Shown one piece after another: positions 1 to 6,916 of a stretch of 43,963 nucleotides of DNA (its first letter is position 1; the number at the start of each line of letters is the position of its first letter). The stretch comes from Algoriphagus sp. AGSA1. GTDB taxonomy: Bacteria > Bacteroidota > Bacteroidia > Cytophagales > Cyclobacteriaceae. The stretch covers positions 1 to 43,963 of the forward strand of contig NZ_JAJUWR010000039.1 of assembly GCF_021390545.1 (NCBI RefSeq). Reading direction: 5' to 3'. The notes beneath the pieces are model-generated. The model had not been told where the DNA came from. It saw nothing but the letters and a program-made list of their open reading frames with translations, and searched no databases. A program made the translations under genes and the position numbers.

Positions 1-72
1 GAAAAGGAACTTAAATCAGGAAAAGGGCGCGAATGGTTACGAAATAATGTAATTCCATTTTATAAAAGATAA
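1..72 (+). CDS. GIY-YIG nuclease, C-terminal fragment (5' end outside window)
   Basis: The first 23 codons end in TAA and read EKELKSGKGREWLRNN, then VIPFYKR. This is the usual C-terminus of the small (about 80-100 residue) GIY-YIG single-domain proteins of Bacteroidota (EKxLKSGKGRxW). The catalytic GIY-YIG part lies outside the window, so activity cannot be judged. A second, broken GIY-YIG copy starts at 169, so the genes were tandem. Family assignment is by pattern recognition of the C-terminal motif. Confidence 0.7.
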   Translation, partial: EKELKSGKGREWLRNNVIPFYKR

Positions 73-79
73 GCCCAGG

Positions 80-129
80 GGTCATATCCGCCGCGGCGGA
101 CACGGGTTCAACTCCCGTCCTCGCTACTA
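80..129 (+). other. tRNA 3'-half-like sequence (variable-arm-like hairpin, T arm, acceptor strand)
   Basis: A 14-base perfect palindrome (87-100, TCCGCCGCGGCGGA) is followed after one base by a canonical T arm: stem ACGGG (102-106), loop TTCAACT (107-113), stem CCCGT (114-118). Then come a seven-base acceptor-like strand CCTCGCT (119-125) and a discriminator A. The layout matches the 3' half of a class II (Ser/Leu-type) tRNA. The matching 5' acceptor strand AGCGAGG and a D arm are not present between base 1 and here, so this is a remnant or duplicated tRNA end rather than a complete gene. It lies between two GIY-YIG gene pieces. Confidence 0.55.
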
Positions 130-159
130 AAGGCTTTCGGAAACGGAAGCCTTTTTTTA
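129..159 (+). terminator. intrinsic terminator
   Basis: AAAGGCTT (129-136) pairs with AAGCCTTT (147-154) around a ten-base loop, and the T run continues to 158. It sits directly behind the tRNA-like 3' half, where the terminator of a full tRNA gene would be. Confidence 0.75.
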
Positions 160-168
160 TTTTTACCT

Positions 169-348
169 ATGGATGAATTCGTCGTTTATGTGCTTCTTTC
201 CACATCATCAGGTAAGACCTACACCGGAATGACCTCGGATTTAATCACAAGATTTCACTTTCACAATTCCAGATCAGTTAAAGGATATACAATAAGATAT
301 AGACCATGGACAGTGATCTATGTGGAATTCTATCAAATCGAGATGTGA
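169..348 (+). pseudogene. GIY-YIG nuclease, truncated after the catalytic half
   Basis: ATG at 169 opens a 59-residue frame starting MDEFVVYVLLS with TYTGMTSDL, the GIY-YIG core with the second motif YIG reading YTG, and later KGYTIRYRPW, which is strongly conserved in this family. After YVEFYQIEM the frame stops (TGA 346-348), where intact relatives run on through a further 25 or so residues ending in EKELKSGKGREW. The piece ends five bases before the stop of the convergent TlpA-like gene at 353. It lacks the C-terminus and is probably inactive. The intact C-terminus of a sister copy is at 1-72. Confidence 0.75.
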
Positions 349-352
349 CAAT

Positions 353-1810
353 TCATCTTATCTGTAAAAGCGCATCCAATACTTTTCTTATTCCCTCAGT
401 ACCTGGCCTTGGCGCATTTGGATGAATTAACTTCCCTTCCGGATCAAAAATCAAATATCTAGGTATCCGCGCCACATCCAGTGCCTTCAGGTATTCAGAC
501 TCCTCTTTTTTTATAGCTACAAAAGATTGCCCTGGAATTGCAATATCATATTTCATAGCGACCTCTTCCCAAAACTTATAATTATTGTCAACGGATAAAA
601 AGATCACTTCCACTCCCTTGCCTTTATAAGCTTGATTCAAAGTAAGAGCTCCCGGGAATGCTTTAATACAGGGGATACACCAGGCAGCCCAAAGATCTAC
701 ATATAAATACTTTCCCTTCTTTTGGCTTAGTATCTCTTCAAAGCTGCTGAAGCTTTTTCTCAGTCCCATCAATTCTATATCCGGCTCTATACCTTTAAGA
801 ACCTCATTAGAGGAATTCAAAAGAACCAGCTGGGCAGGATTTGCTAATTTATCGCCATAATGCGCCAGAACTTCATCTGCTCCTTCAAAAGACAGATTTG
901 GGATTTCCTTTTGTAAAAAGTGAAAGAGCATGGATTTTTCACGGGAATTCAAATCACCGCCATCAATCAGTTCATCAATTAATGCCCTTGATTCTTCCTG
1001 CGTTTGAGTAGAAATAATCAACTCGGAAAACTCATCCAAATACACGCTGTAGGCTAGCGGAGAATCTTCTATTTCCAGAAAAGAATTGACAGCCATTTGG
1101 GTATTGATTGCCAAGTTTTCAGGATCGTGAGCTTCCAATTTTTTGCACTCCAGCGCATTTTTAGAAGTGTAGAATTTTTTGATTTCCATACTGAGCAAAC
1201 CGGCATTCACCAAGGAATCTATCCATTCCAGCTCTTTTTGAATTCCCTGAATGGCTTCATCTCTAATTCGCTTCAAGTCCTCCTCCATTGCTAATTCGAA
1301 CGTAAACATTTTTGTCTCATTCCACAAAAAATAGAAATCCTGGGCTTTTGAAAAATGTTTACCAAAGAGTTCGGTGTTCCTGAGAAATTCCAGATTGTAA
1401 TGGTAAGATGAGTGCTCTCTATTGATAGAAGTTAGCCATGGCTTTTTGTCTTTTTCTTGAATCAGGATAGAGTCTCCTTTTTGTAGTAGGTAAGTAAACT
1501 CTACCTGGCTATTGTCTCTATAAACAAGGTCTAGGTGTTCTCTCTCAGTGGGGATTACAAGATTTGTCTCAAGTTCTCCGCCTTTAAACGGAGTTTCCAA
1601 AGGCAACTTATTATCATCCAGGTACTTGAATACTGATTTCCTTTGCTGGAAAAACTGCATGGAAAGACTATCTGCAAAGACTAACACAATCTGTCCCTGA
1701 GTAGTTGCTTCCCCGATAATGTCGGACTTTTCACCTGAATTGCAAGCCCAAAAGATTGCAATAGCCAAGAAAAGGCTAACCGGACGACTTGCGCTTCTAG
1801 TCTTTCGCAT
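353..1810 (-). CDS. TlpA-like thioredoxin-fold lipoprotein
   Basis: A 485-residue exported protein. The N-terminus has an Arg/Lys-rich start, a hydrophobic stretch and a lipobox ending in FWACN, so it is probably a lipoprotein facing the periplasm. Residues about 30-340 are a helical Bacteroidota-specific region of unknown function. The C-terminal 130 residues form a thioredoxin/AhpC-TSA-type domain with WAAWCIPC (redox cysteines 378 and 381) and the cis-Pro-like stretch VARIPRYLIFDPEG. The family reduces or isomerises disulfides outside the cytoplasm; its client here is unknown. It overlaps the upstream gene (1797-3068) by 14 bases, so the two are cotranscribed and probably translationally coupled. 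Confidence 0.85.
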   Translation of the reverse strand: MRKTRSASRPVSLFLAIAIFWACNSGEKSDIIGEATTQGQIVLVFADSLSMQFFQQRKSVFKYLDDNKLPLETPFKGGELETNLVIPTEREHLDLVYRDNSQVEFTYLLQKGDSILIQEKDKKPWLTSINREHSSYHYNLEFLRNTELFGKHFSKAQDFYFLWNETKMFTFELAMEEDLKRIRDEAIQGIQKELEWIDSLVNAGLLSMEIKKFYTSKNALECKKLEAHDPENLAINTQMAVNSFLEIEDSPLAYSVYLDEFSELIISTQTQEESRALIDELIDGGDLNSREKSMLFHFLQKEIPNLSFEGADEVLAHYGDKLANPAQLVLLNSSNEVLKGIEPDIELMGLRKSFSSFEEILSQKKGKYLYVDLWAAWCIPCIKAFPGALTLNQAYKGKGVEVIFLSVDNNYKFWEEVAMKYDIAIPGQSFVAIKKEESEYLKALDVARIPRYLIFDPEGKLIHPNAPRPGTEGIRKVLDALLQIR

Positions 1811-3068
1811 TATTTCTAAACTGTTCTTCCAGACTACTATCCTTTTCCAGATTCCTGATAATTGCTGAATCGAGTGGGTATTTTTTGATTAAATCATAGG
1901 TCTTCCAAAAGTTTGAATCAAGTTCATATTTTTTGGATTCCACTTCTTCATCCCGCCCAAGAGCATCTTTCGCTCGAATCTTTTTCAAGTCCTCAATCAT
2001 AGGCACATCAAACCAGAATGTACTGATATTCATTTGATGCGTGCCCACATCACGGTTAATTAACCGTAATTCCTTATTTCGGATCATTTCCGGATAATAA
2101 AGCCCATCTACTTCCCTAAACTTCGCAAAGTGCTCATATTCACCAGAAGCCCATCTAAATTGATATTCTACAATGGCATGGTTCCTACTGTTAATTTTCA
2201 AATAGCTGCGTCCATTTGGCGGGTCTTGGCCTCCAAATGCTATTTGATAGATAGTGTCCTTACCGACAATTTCCTCTCCCATTATCCTATGATAAGTAGG
2301 GAGCTCCGGGATCCCCATAAATCGACCTCCATCTTTCCCAAACCAAGTTCTGGAATTATACGCATCACCTCGAAATCCATTATATTGATAGATTCCAATG
2401 ATTTCGTTTAATGGCCCGAAAGTACTTCCCGTTGATTTAATATGCTCTCTAATCCGTTGCTTCAGTATTGACATAGAAGAATCCACTTCTCCCAATTCGT
2501 CGCTTTGTCGTAGCGATTCAAGCTTTATCCGAAGAGACAATCCGTCTTTTTTATAGCTAACATCCTCGACCAACACAGCAGCCTCGACCAGCTTCGTAAA
2601 CTCCTCGTAATTGGTAGATATTTTTCTGTAAAATCCTCTCAGCTGGTGACGCTTGTCAGGATAGTTTTTGGGGATATTATCTATCGCTTTCGAAATCATT
2701 CCTTCTATAGAATTACCTTCTGGCATGACCGTTACCTCATTTAGCGACAGAAATTGCCTCTGGAGACTCAGTTTGTTAGCGGTAGCTGATAGAGAAGAAA
2801 TTGAGACCTCCTTCTTTTCGTATCCTATGCAGGAGACCACCAGCATCTCATCCATAAACTGTGAAGGGAAAAAGAACTTAAATTCACCTTGCTCATCTGC
2901 CAAGGCAGAAAAACCAGGATAGTTCTTTAGGTATAGGTAAGCGAAGGGAACCGGAGCCGAATCTTCACTGTCTATGATGACGCCGGAAAGGTTATTTGCT
3001 TGCTGATTTTGTGCGGCTACAAAATGAACACAAATAAAAAAGACAGAGAATACTAAAAATCGCATCAC
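1797..3068 (-). CDS. Carboxypeptidase-regulatory-like domain protein, exported
   Basis: A 423-residue protein with a signal peptide (MRFLVFSVFFICVHFVAAQ). Residues about 25-110 form a CarboxypepD_reg-like beta sandwich (LSGVIIDSEDSAPVPFAYLYLK, then DEQGEFKF and VSCIGYEKKEV), the plug-like N-terminal module common in Bacteroidota outer-membrane proteins. The remaining 300 residues resemble soluble periplasmic or surface proteins of unknown function, with no membrane barrel ending. It is the first gene of a two-gene unit with the TlpA-like lipoprotein. No enzymatic function can be assigned. Confidence 0.8.
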   Translation of the reverse strand: MMRFLVFSVFFICVHFVAAQNQQANNLSGVIIDSEDSAPVPFAYLYLKNYPGFSALADEQGEFKFFFPSQFMDEMLVVSCIGYEKKEVSISSLSATANKLSLQRQFLSLNEVTVMPEGNSIEGMISKAIDNIPKNYPDKRHQLRGFYRKISTNYEEFTKLVEAAVLVEDVSYKKDGLSLRIKLESLRQSDELGEVDSSMSILKQRIREHIKSTGSTFGPLNEIIGIYQYNGFRGDAYNSRTWFGKDGGRFMGIPELPTYHRIMGEEIVGKDTIYQIAFGGQDPPNGRSYLKINSRNHAIVEYQFRWASGEYEHFAKFREVDGLYYPEMIRNKELRLINRDVGTHQMNISTFWFDVPMIEDLKKIRAKDALGRDEEVESKKYELDSNFWKTYDLIKKYPLDSAIIRNLEKDSSLEEQFRNNAKD

Positions 3069-3110
3069 CTAATAAAATAAAAAGAAGGTGATTTTCAAAA
3101 ACATATTTGG

Positions 3111-3707
3111 CTAGGAATGATAAAAATGATTATCCTGTACACTAACTATGTTTTCGAAGGATTCATTTGATTCAAAATCTGAGGCTGACCTATTCAAAAA
3201 TAGTAAAAATTCGCTGTTAAATGCAGCTATACCTTGGGGGAATGAATTTATCCCTATTTCTTTCTGAAACTCCCCATTGAGATTAAATATCACAATCTTT
3301 CTCCCACCGCTATCAAGTATATTAATTTGCTTTTGTTCGGAATCAATCCAAAAATCCATTACCTCAGAGATCTCCCCGGGCCCAGCTCCAATATTTCCAA
3401 TCGTATGGATAAACTCGCCATTTGAATTGAAAACAAACAATTTTGACATAGACCCTACGAACCATTGCTCATCAACTTTCTGGGCTTTTGAAATATTACC
3501 TAATAACGATTCCTCATTGGTTTCAAGTTGAATTATATCCAAAACTTCAACCTTGCTTATTTCCGAATATTCTGAAACATCCCTATCCAGTTTTATGGTA
3601 TAAGCACCTTCATAAGTTTCTGATACATCTTTTTCAACCTTGCCTTTGCAACTAACGGACAATAAAACTACAGTTATAACCTTCAAAGAAAAGGAATGGA
3701 CTTTCAT
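3111..3707 (-). pseudogene. Six-bladed beta-propeller lipoprotein, truncated
   Basis: The frame opens at 3719, but the start MKVHSF at 3707 gives a clean lipoprotein signal (LKVITVVLLSVSCKG). The product has about 198 residues. It carries propeller-type blades: LFVFNSNGEFIHTIGNIGAGPGE, then INILDSGGRKIVIFNLNGEF. Proteins of this type (BF3164/DUF4934-like, 6-bladed propeller) are normally about 350-400 residues, so the last two or three blades are missing. The frame ends abruptly at NHFYHS, and only about 40 bases follow before the next gene. A deletion of the 3' half is the simplest explanation. Family placement is moderate; the truncation is inferred from length. Confidence 0.6.
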
Positions 3708-3773
3708 TTCCATAATCAATGTTTAGCTAAAAATATAGTGTCAAGAAGTATGCTGTTAGTTTTTGAAAAACAC

Positions 3774-5402
3774 CTATTCAATTGCTTCCATCACCAGCAC
3801 CATATCCTGATCCAAGGGATTTTCAAATTCAAGAATGTGCTCATGCGGAGTTGGTTCACCAGTTATAACCTTGTTCAAAACGGGATCAAACCAACGAACC
3901 TTATACTTTTTTCCGTCAATGTTAAATACACTGATTGATTGCTTAACAGGAGAATAAATCAAAACCATAGAACGGTCTTCATTTGCCAGCACAGAAATAA
4001 AGTGGTTAAAAACCTCATCACCAGGTTGAGCTACCAGCAATTCATTTACTGGTCGGAATTCCCACCACTTAAACTGGTTAATAAATTCATGCAAATAGCC
4101 TATCTGACGGCTTCCATCAAAATCCACACTTTCTTTCCAGGTATGAGTTCCTGCCGAAGGTTCATGATTTTCAATTTCCTCTCCTTCCCTCAGCCAAGGC
4201 CAAATGCCGTTTGCACCATAAGTGATTCCTGAAGGCGGGGCTGCAAATACACTCCAATAAGATGCATTTCGGACATCTTCCGCTGTGATCTTAAAGTAAA
4301 TTTCCTCGTAATTTGGCTCAGTATTGATCAGCGGCATGGGACGAAGTTTATCCCAGCGTTCGGCCACAGGGCCTTTATTGATCCAATTAACTGTATTGGA
4401 TTCATTTGAATGGGAAGATTGGTAGGTGACCACATCATACCAATCCTGATCTTCATAAAGATCCCCTAGCCACGAAAGTCCATGCGGATGCAGGGTGACC
4501 AAACCCTGATGTTTCCCTTCTCCGAAGACCTGAGACCCAATTGATTTCCAGCGCTCTTCCAAATCGCCATAATACTTTCCGTCACCACCCAATGTCCAGA
4601 GCACGTGATTCCCCTGATACCTTGCCACAATATATTTAGCCAAAATCACTGCTTCACGTATCGGCAAATAGTACCCGGGGCTGAATTCTGTCCCTTCTCC
4701 AAAAGGAAGAGCCCAAAGAACCACGGGGGAAACCAAAAACCCCTTGGCGTTAGCTTCTTCTATTTTTTTATCCATACGAATAAAAAACTCAGGATCAAGG
4801 ATGATTTTGCCTGATCCCGTAAACGCCACTCTTCCCTCTGCATTTTTTGTTCCTCCTCTCCACTGCGTGGTGACCAGTTGGATGGTGTTATAGTGATGTT
4901 CTTTTCTGTGATTGAGGTAATATTCCCATTCTTCATCAGTGGATTTCAGGGCACCGTTCCAGGCGGTACAGGCTGTCCAGAAAAATGGGGTCCCATCCGC
5001 GTGGCTCAGGTGATAAGTTCCCTTAGGTTGGGTCAATGACCCTTTTCGGTAAATATCCAAGTCACTTGAATTTGTCACACATTCAAAGACGCCCTCCACA
5101 CCATGCAGCCCTGGGTTGTTTTTATCCGAGGATGTGGACAAAAAACTCCACTTCCCTACTTCATCCGGCATAAACCGGACTTTCCACTTTTTGCCACCAT
5201 CCCAAAAGCCCCTCACGGTCTTTGACCTACCTGAAGGAGAGGTAAAGGTGACATCAAATGTGCTGACATCGTAAAGTGGATTTGTATATTCCTTATCACT
5301 GGTGAATTCATGCTCATATCTCCCATATTTATCTGTTTGGCAGAAAGAAAAGTGGTAGAAAAAAAAGAGCACGATCACCAAAAAATATCTTGGGAATTTC
5401 AT
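3774..5402 (-). CDS. Secreted DUF5060/DUF4038 glycoside hydrolase (GH140-like)
   Basis: The open frame extends to 5495, but the ATG at 5402 begins an ideal signal peptide (MKFPRYFLVIVLFFFYHFSFCQ), giving 542 residues. Residues about 25-95 are DUF5060-like (YEHEFTSDKEYTNPLYDVS, FWDGGKKW, RFMPDEVGKW). Residues about 105-430 are the DUF4038 TIM-barrel (DGTPFFWTACTAW, VLWTLGGDGKY, NTEPNYEE). The last 90 residues look like the small C-terminal beta domain of these enzymes. The family includes GH140 apiosidases acting on rhamnogalacturonan II, but many members have other or unknown specificity, so the substrate is open. It stands alone, without a SusCD pair nearby. Confidence 0.85.
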   Translation of the reverse strand: MKFPRYFLVIVLFFFYHFSFCQTDKYGRYEHEFTSDKEYTNPLYDVSTFDVTFTSPSGRSKTVRGFWDGGKKWKVRFMPDEVGKWSFLSTSSDKNNPGLHGVEGVFECVTNSSDLDIYRKGSLTQPKGTYHLSHADGTPFFWTACTAWNGALKSTDEEWEYYLNHRKEHHYNTIQLVTTQWRGGTKNAEGRVAFTGSGKIILDPEFFIRMDKKIEEANAKGFLVSPVVLWALPFGEGTEFSPGYYLPIREAVILAKYIVARYQGNHVLWTLGGDGKYYGDLEERWKSIGSQVFGEGKHQGLVTLHPHGLSWLGDLYEDQDWYDVVTYQSSHSNESNTVNWINKGPVAERWDKLRPMPLINTEPNYEEIYFKITAEDVRNASYWSVFAAPPSGITYGANGIWPWLREGEEIENHEPSAGTHTWKESVDFDGSRQIGYLHEFINQFKWWEFRPVNELLVAQPGDEVFNHFISVLANEDRSMVLIYSPVKQSISVFNIDGKKYKVRWFDPVLNKVITGEPTPHEHILEFENPLDQDMVLVMEAIE

Positions 5403-5550
5403 AGTCAATCTTGGGTTATAGTTAGCAATCAAGGTAAGATAACAAAATTTACAAGCTTCATCTTCATCCATATACGTGTATTCTTCCTGAATCATAGCTA
5501 CTTCCTCCTAATCTGTATGCACTGCGTCATCCCCTGTGGCTATAACACAC

Positions 5551-5577
5551 AAAAAAAGCCTTCCCGAGGGAAGGCTT
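5551..5577 (-). terminator. terminator of the thrS-infC-rpmI-rplT operon
   Basis: On the minus strand a ten-base-pair stem (AAGCCTTCCC/GGGAAGGCTT) with a two-base centre is followed by seven Ts. It lies 25 bases behind the rplT stop. Confidence 0.85.
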
Positions 5578-5601
5578 CTACTAAAATAAGACAGTGCAAC
5601 C

Positions 5602-5946
5602 TTATTTTACTCTTTCAACTACAGCTTTGAATGCTTCTGGGTGATTCATGGCCAGATCTGCCAAAACCTTACGGTTAAGTTCGATCTCACCTTTCTTCAA
5701 TAATCCCATTAATTGAGAATAGGACACGCCGTGCATTCTTGCACCTGCGTTGATACGCTGGATCCACAAAGCTCTGAACTCTCTTTTCTTCGCTTTACGG
5801 TCTCTGTATGCGTACTGAAGACCTTTCTCATACTTGTTTTTGGCTACTGTCCATACGTTGCTACCTCTTCCGAAGTAACCTCTTGTGGCTTTTAGCACTT
5901 TTTTTCTTCTTGCTCTGGACGCTACCGCGTTTACCGATCTAGGCAT
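5602..5946 (-). CDS. rplT: 50S ribosomal protein L20
   Basis: 114 residues with the standard L20 sequence: MPRSVNAVASRARRKKVLKATRGYFGRGSN at the start, and HGVSYSQLMGLLKKGEIELNRKVLADLA towards the end. It binds 23S rRNA early in 50S assembly. It is the last gene of the translation operon. The 111-base gap to rpmI is longer than the other gaps and contains short self-complementary stretches. In other phyla L20 autoregulates through its mRNA leader, but nothing here proves that. Confidence 0.97.
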   Translation of the reverse strand: MPRSVNAVASRARRKKVLKATRGYFGRGSNVWTVAKNKYEKGLQYAYRDRKAKKREFRALWIQRINAGARMHGVSYSQLMGLLKKGEIELNRKVLADLAMNHPEAFKAVVERVK

Positions 5947-6057
5947 AGTGTTTTGTTTTTTGACAGTTGGTGCCCCGAGTGACCAGGATCTTGATTACCA
6001 AACTATCTGGTGAATAAATAAACCTTAATTAATTGATTTTTAAGCTATTGCAGAGAA

Positions 6058-6252
6058 TCAGATTCTCAACATGTCTCTTACTCTACCCTCATCAGATTCG
6101 TGAACCAGACCGGTTTTGGTCAAGTTTCTCTTTCTTTTGGTAGCTTTTTTGGTCAGGATGTGGCTTTTGAAAGCGTGTTTCCTTTTGATTTTGCCGGTTC
6201 CCGTTAAAGCGAACCTCTTCTTTGCACTGGATTTGGTTTTTACCTTTGGCAT
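6058..6252 (-). CDS. rpmI: 50S ribosomal protein L35
   Basis: 64 residues, typical length for L35: MPKVKTKSSAKKRFALTGTGKIKRKHAFKSHILTKK. It is a basic protein of the large subunit. It lies 25 bases after infC and before rplT, the conserved order. Confidence 0.97.
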   Translation of the reverse strand: MPKVKTKSSAKKRFALTGTGKIKRKHAFKSHILTKKATKRKRNLTKTGLVHESDEGRVRDMLRI

Positions 6253-6277
6253 TTTGCTGTATTTATTTAGTTGAAAT

Positions 6278-6832
6278 TTATTTCTTTCCTGCCTTCGGAG
6301 CGATGAAGATGTTCATTCTTTTTCCTTCCATTTTTGGAAGCTGCTCTACCGCACCGTACTCTGCCAGTGCCTGCGCAAATTTCAACAGCAACATCTCGCC
6401 TCTTTCTTTAAACACAATGCTACGGCCTACGAAGTGTACGTAAGCCTTCACTTTTGCGCCTTCTTTCAAGAAGTTTATCGCATGTTTCAGTTTGAAATTA
6501 AAATCATGGTCATCGGTGTTCGGTCCGAATCGGATTTCCTTCAAAACAATCTTTGCCGCATTGGACTTGATCTCCTTCTGCTTCTTTTTCTGCTCGTACT
6601 TAAACTTTGCATAGTCAAGGATTTTACAAACTGGAGGATCAACATTCGGGGAAATCTCTACCAGATCCAGGTCATTTTCCTGAGCGAGTTTGATGGCTTT
6701 ATCTGTAGGAAGAAGTGCATTACCACCTTCTACAAAATCACCTACTACCCGCACTTCACGAGCTCTGATTTTCTGGTTTACTTTATAAGGTTCTTCCTGC
6801 CGACCTCTATAGGGTTGTCTTTGGTTTCTCAA
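6278..6832 (-). CDS. infC: Translation initiation factor IF-3
   Basis: 184 residues, normal for IF-3. The N-terminal domain (KVNQKIRAREVRVVG, DKAIKLAQENDLDLVEISP, PPVCKILDYAKFKYEQ), basic linker and C-terminal domain (KEIRFGPNTDDHDF, KVKAYVHFVGRS) are all present. The best start is TTG at 6832-6830; no ATG precedes the conserved YKVNQKIR within the frame. A non-AUG start is a known trait of infC genes, where IF-3 discriminates against its own start codon, so autoregulation is plausible here, though proven only in other bacteria. Confidence 0.95.
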   Translation of the reverse strand: MRNQRQPYRGRQEEPYKVNQKIRAREVRVVGDFVEGGNALLPTDKAIKLAQENDLDLVEISPNVDPPVCKILDYAKFKYEQKKKQKEIKSNAAKIVLKEIRFGPNTDDHDFNFKLKHAINFLKEGAKVKAYVHFVGRSIVFKERGEMLLLKFAQALAEYGAVEQLPKMEGKRMNIFIAPKAGKK

Positions 6833-6916
6833 GTTTGCGTTGATTGTTTTTATGAAATTGGATGCAAATATCGGAATTATTTCTAATTAAGAAAAACTGA
6901 ATTAAACAATACAGTA

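Noticed and set aside
80..129. Complete tRNA or tmRNA gene
   Set aside because: No matching 5' acceptor strand, D arm or anticodon arm between base 1 and here; the end does not match tmRNA.
3774..5495. Longer start at 5495 for the glycoside hydrolase
   Set aside because: The extra 31 residues (MIQEEYTYMDEDEACKF...) precede a perfect signal peptide starting at 5402.
5947..6057. Autoregulatory L20 leader
   Set aside because: The 111-base gap has some self-complementary stretches, but I could not show a pseudoknot or rRNA mimic; kept as a remark only.
6434..6886. Plus-strand frame of 150 codons opposite infC
   Set aside because: Phe/Leu-rich mirror of infC codons, no domain, overlaps an essential gene.
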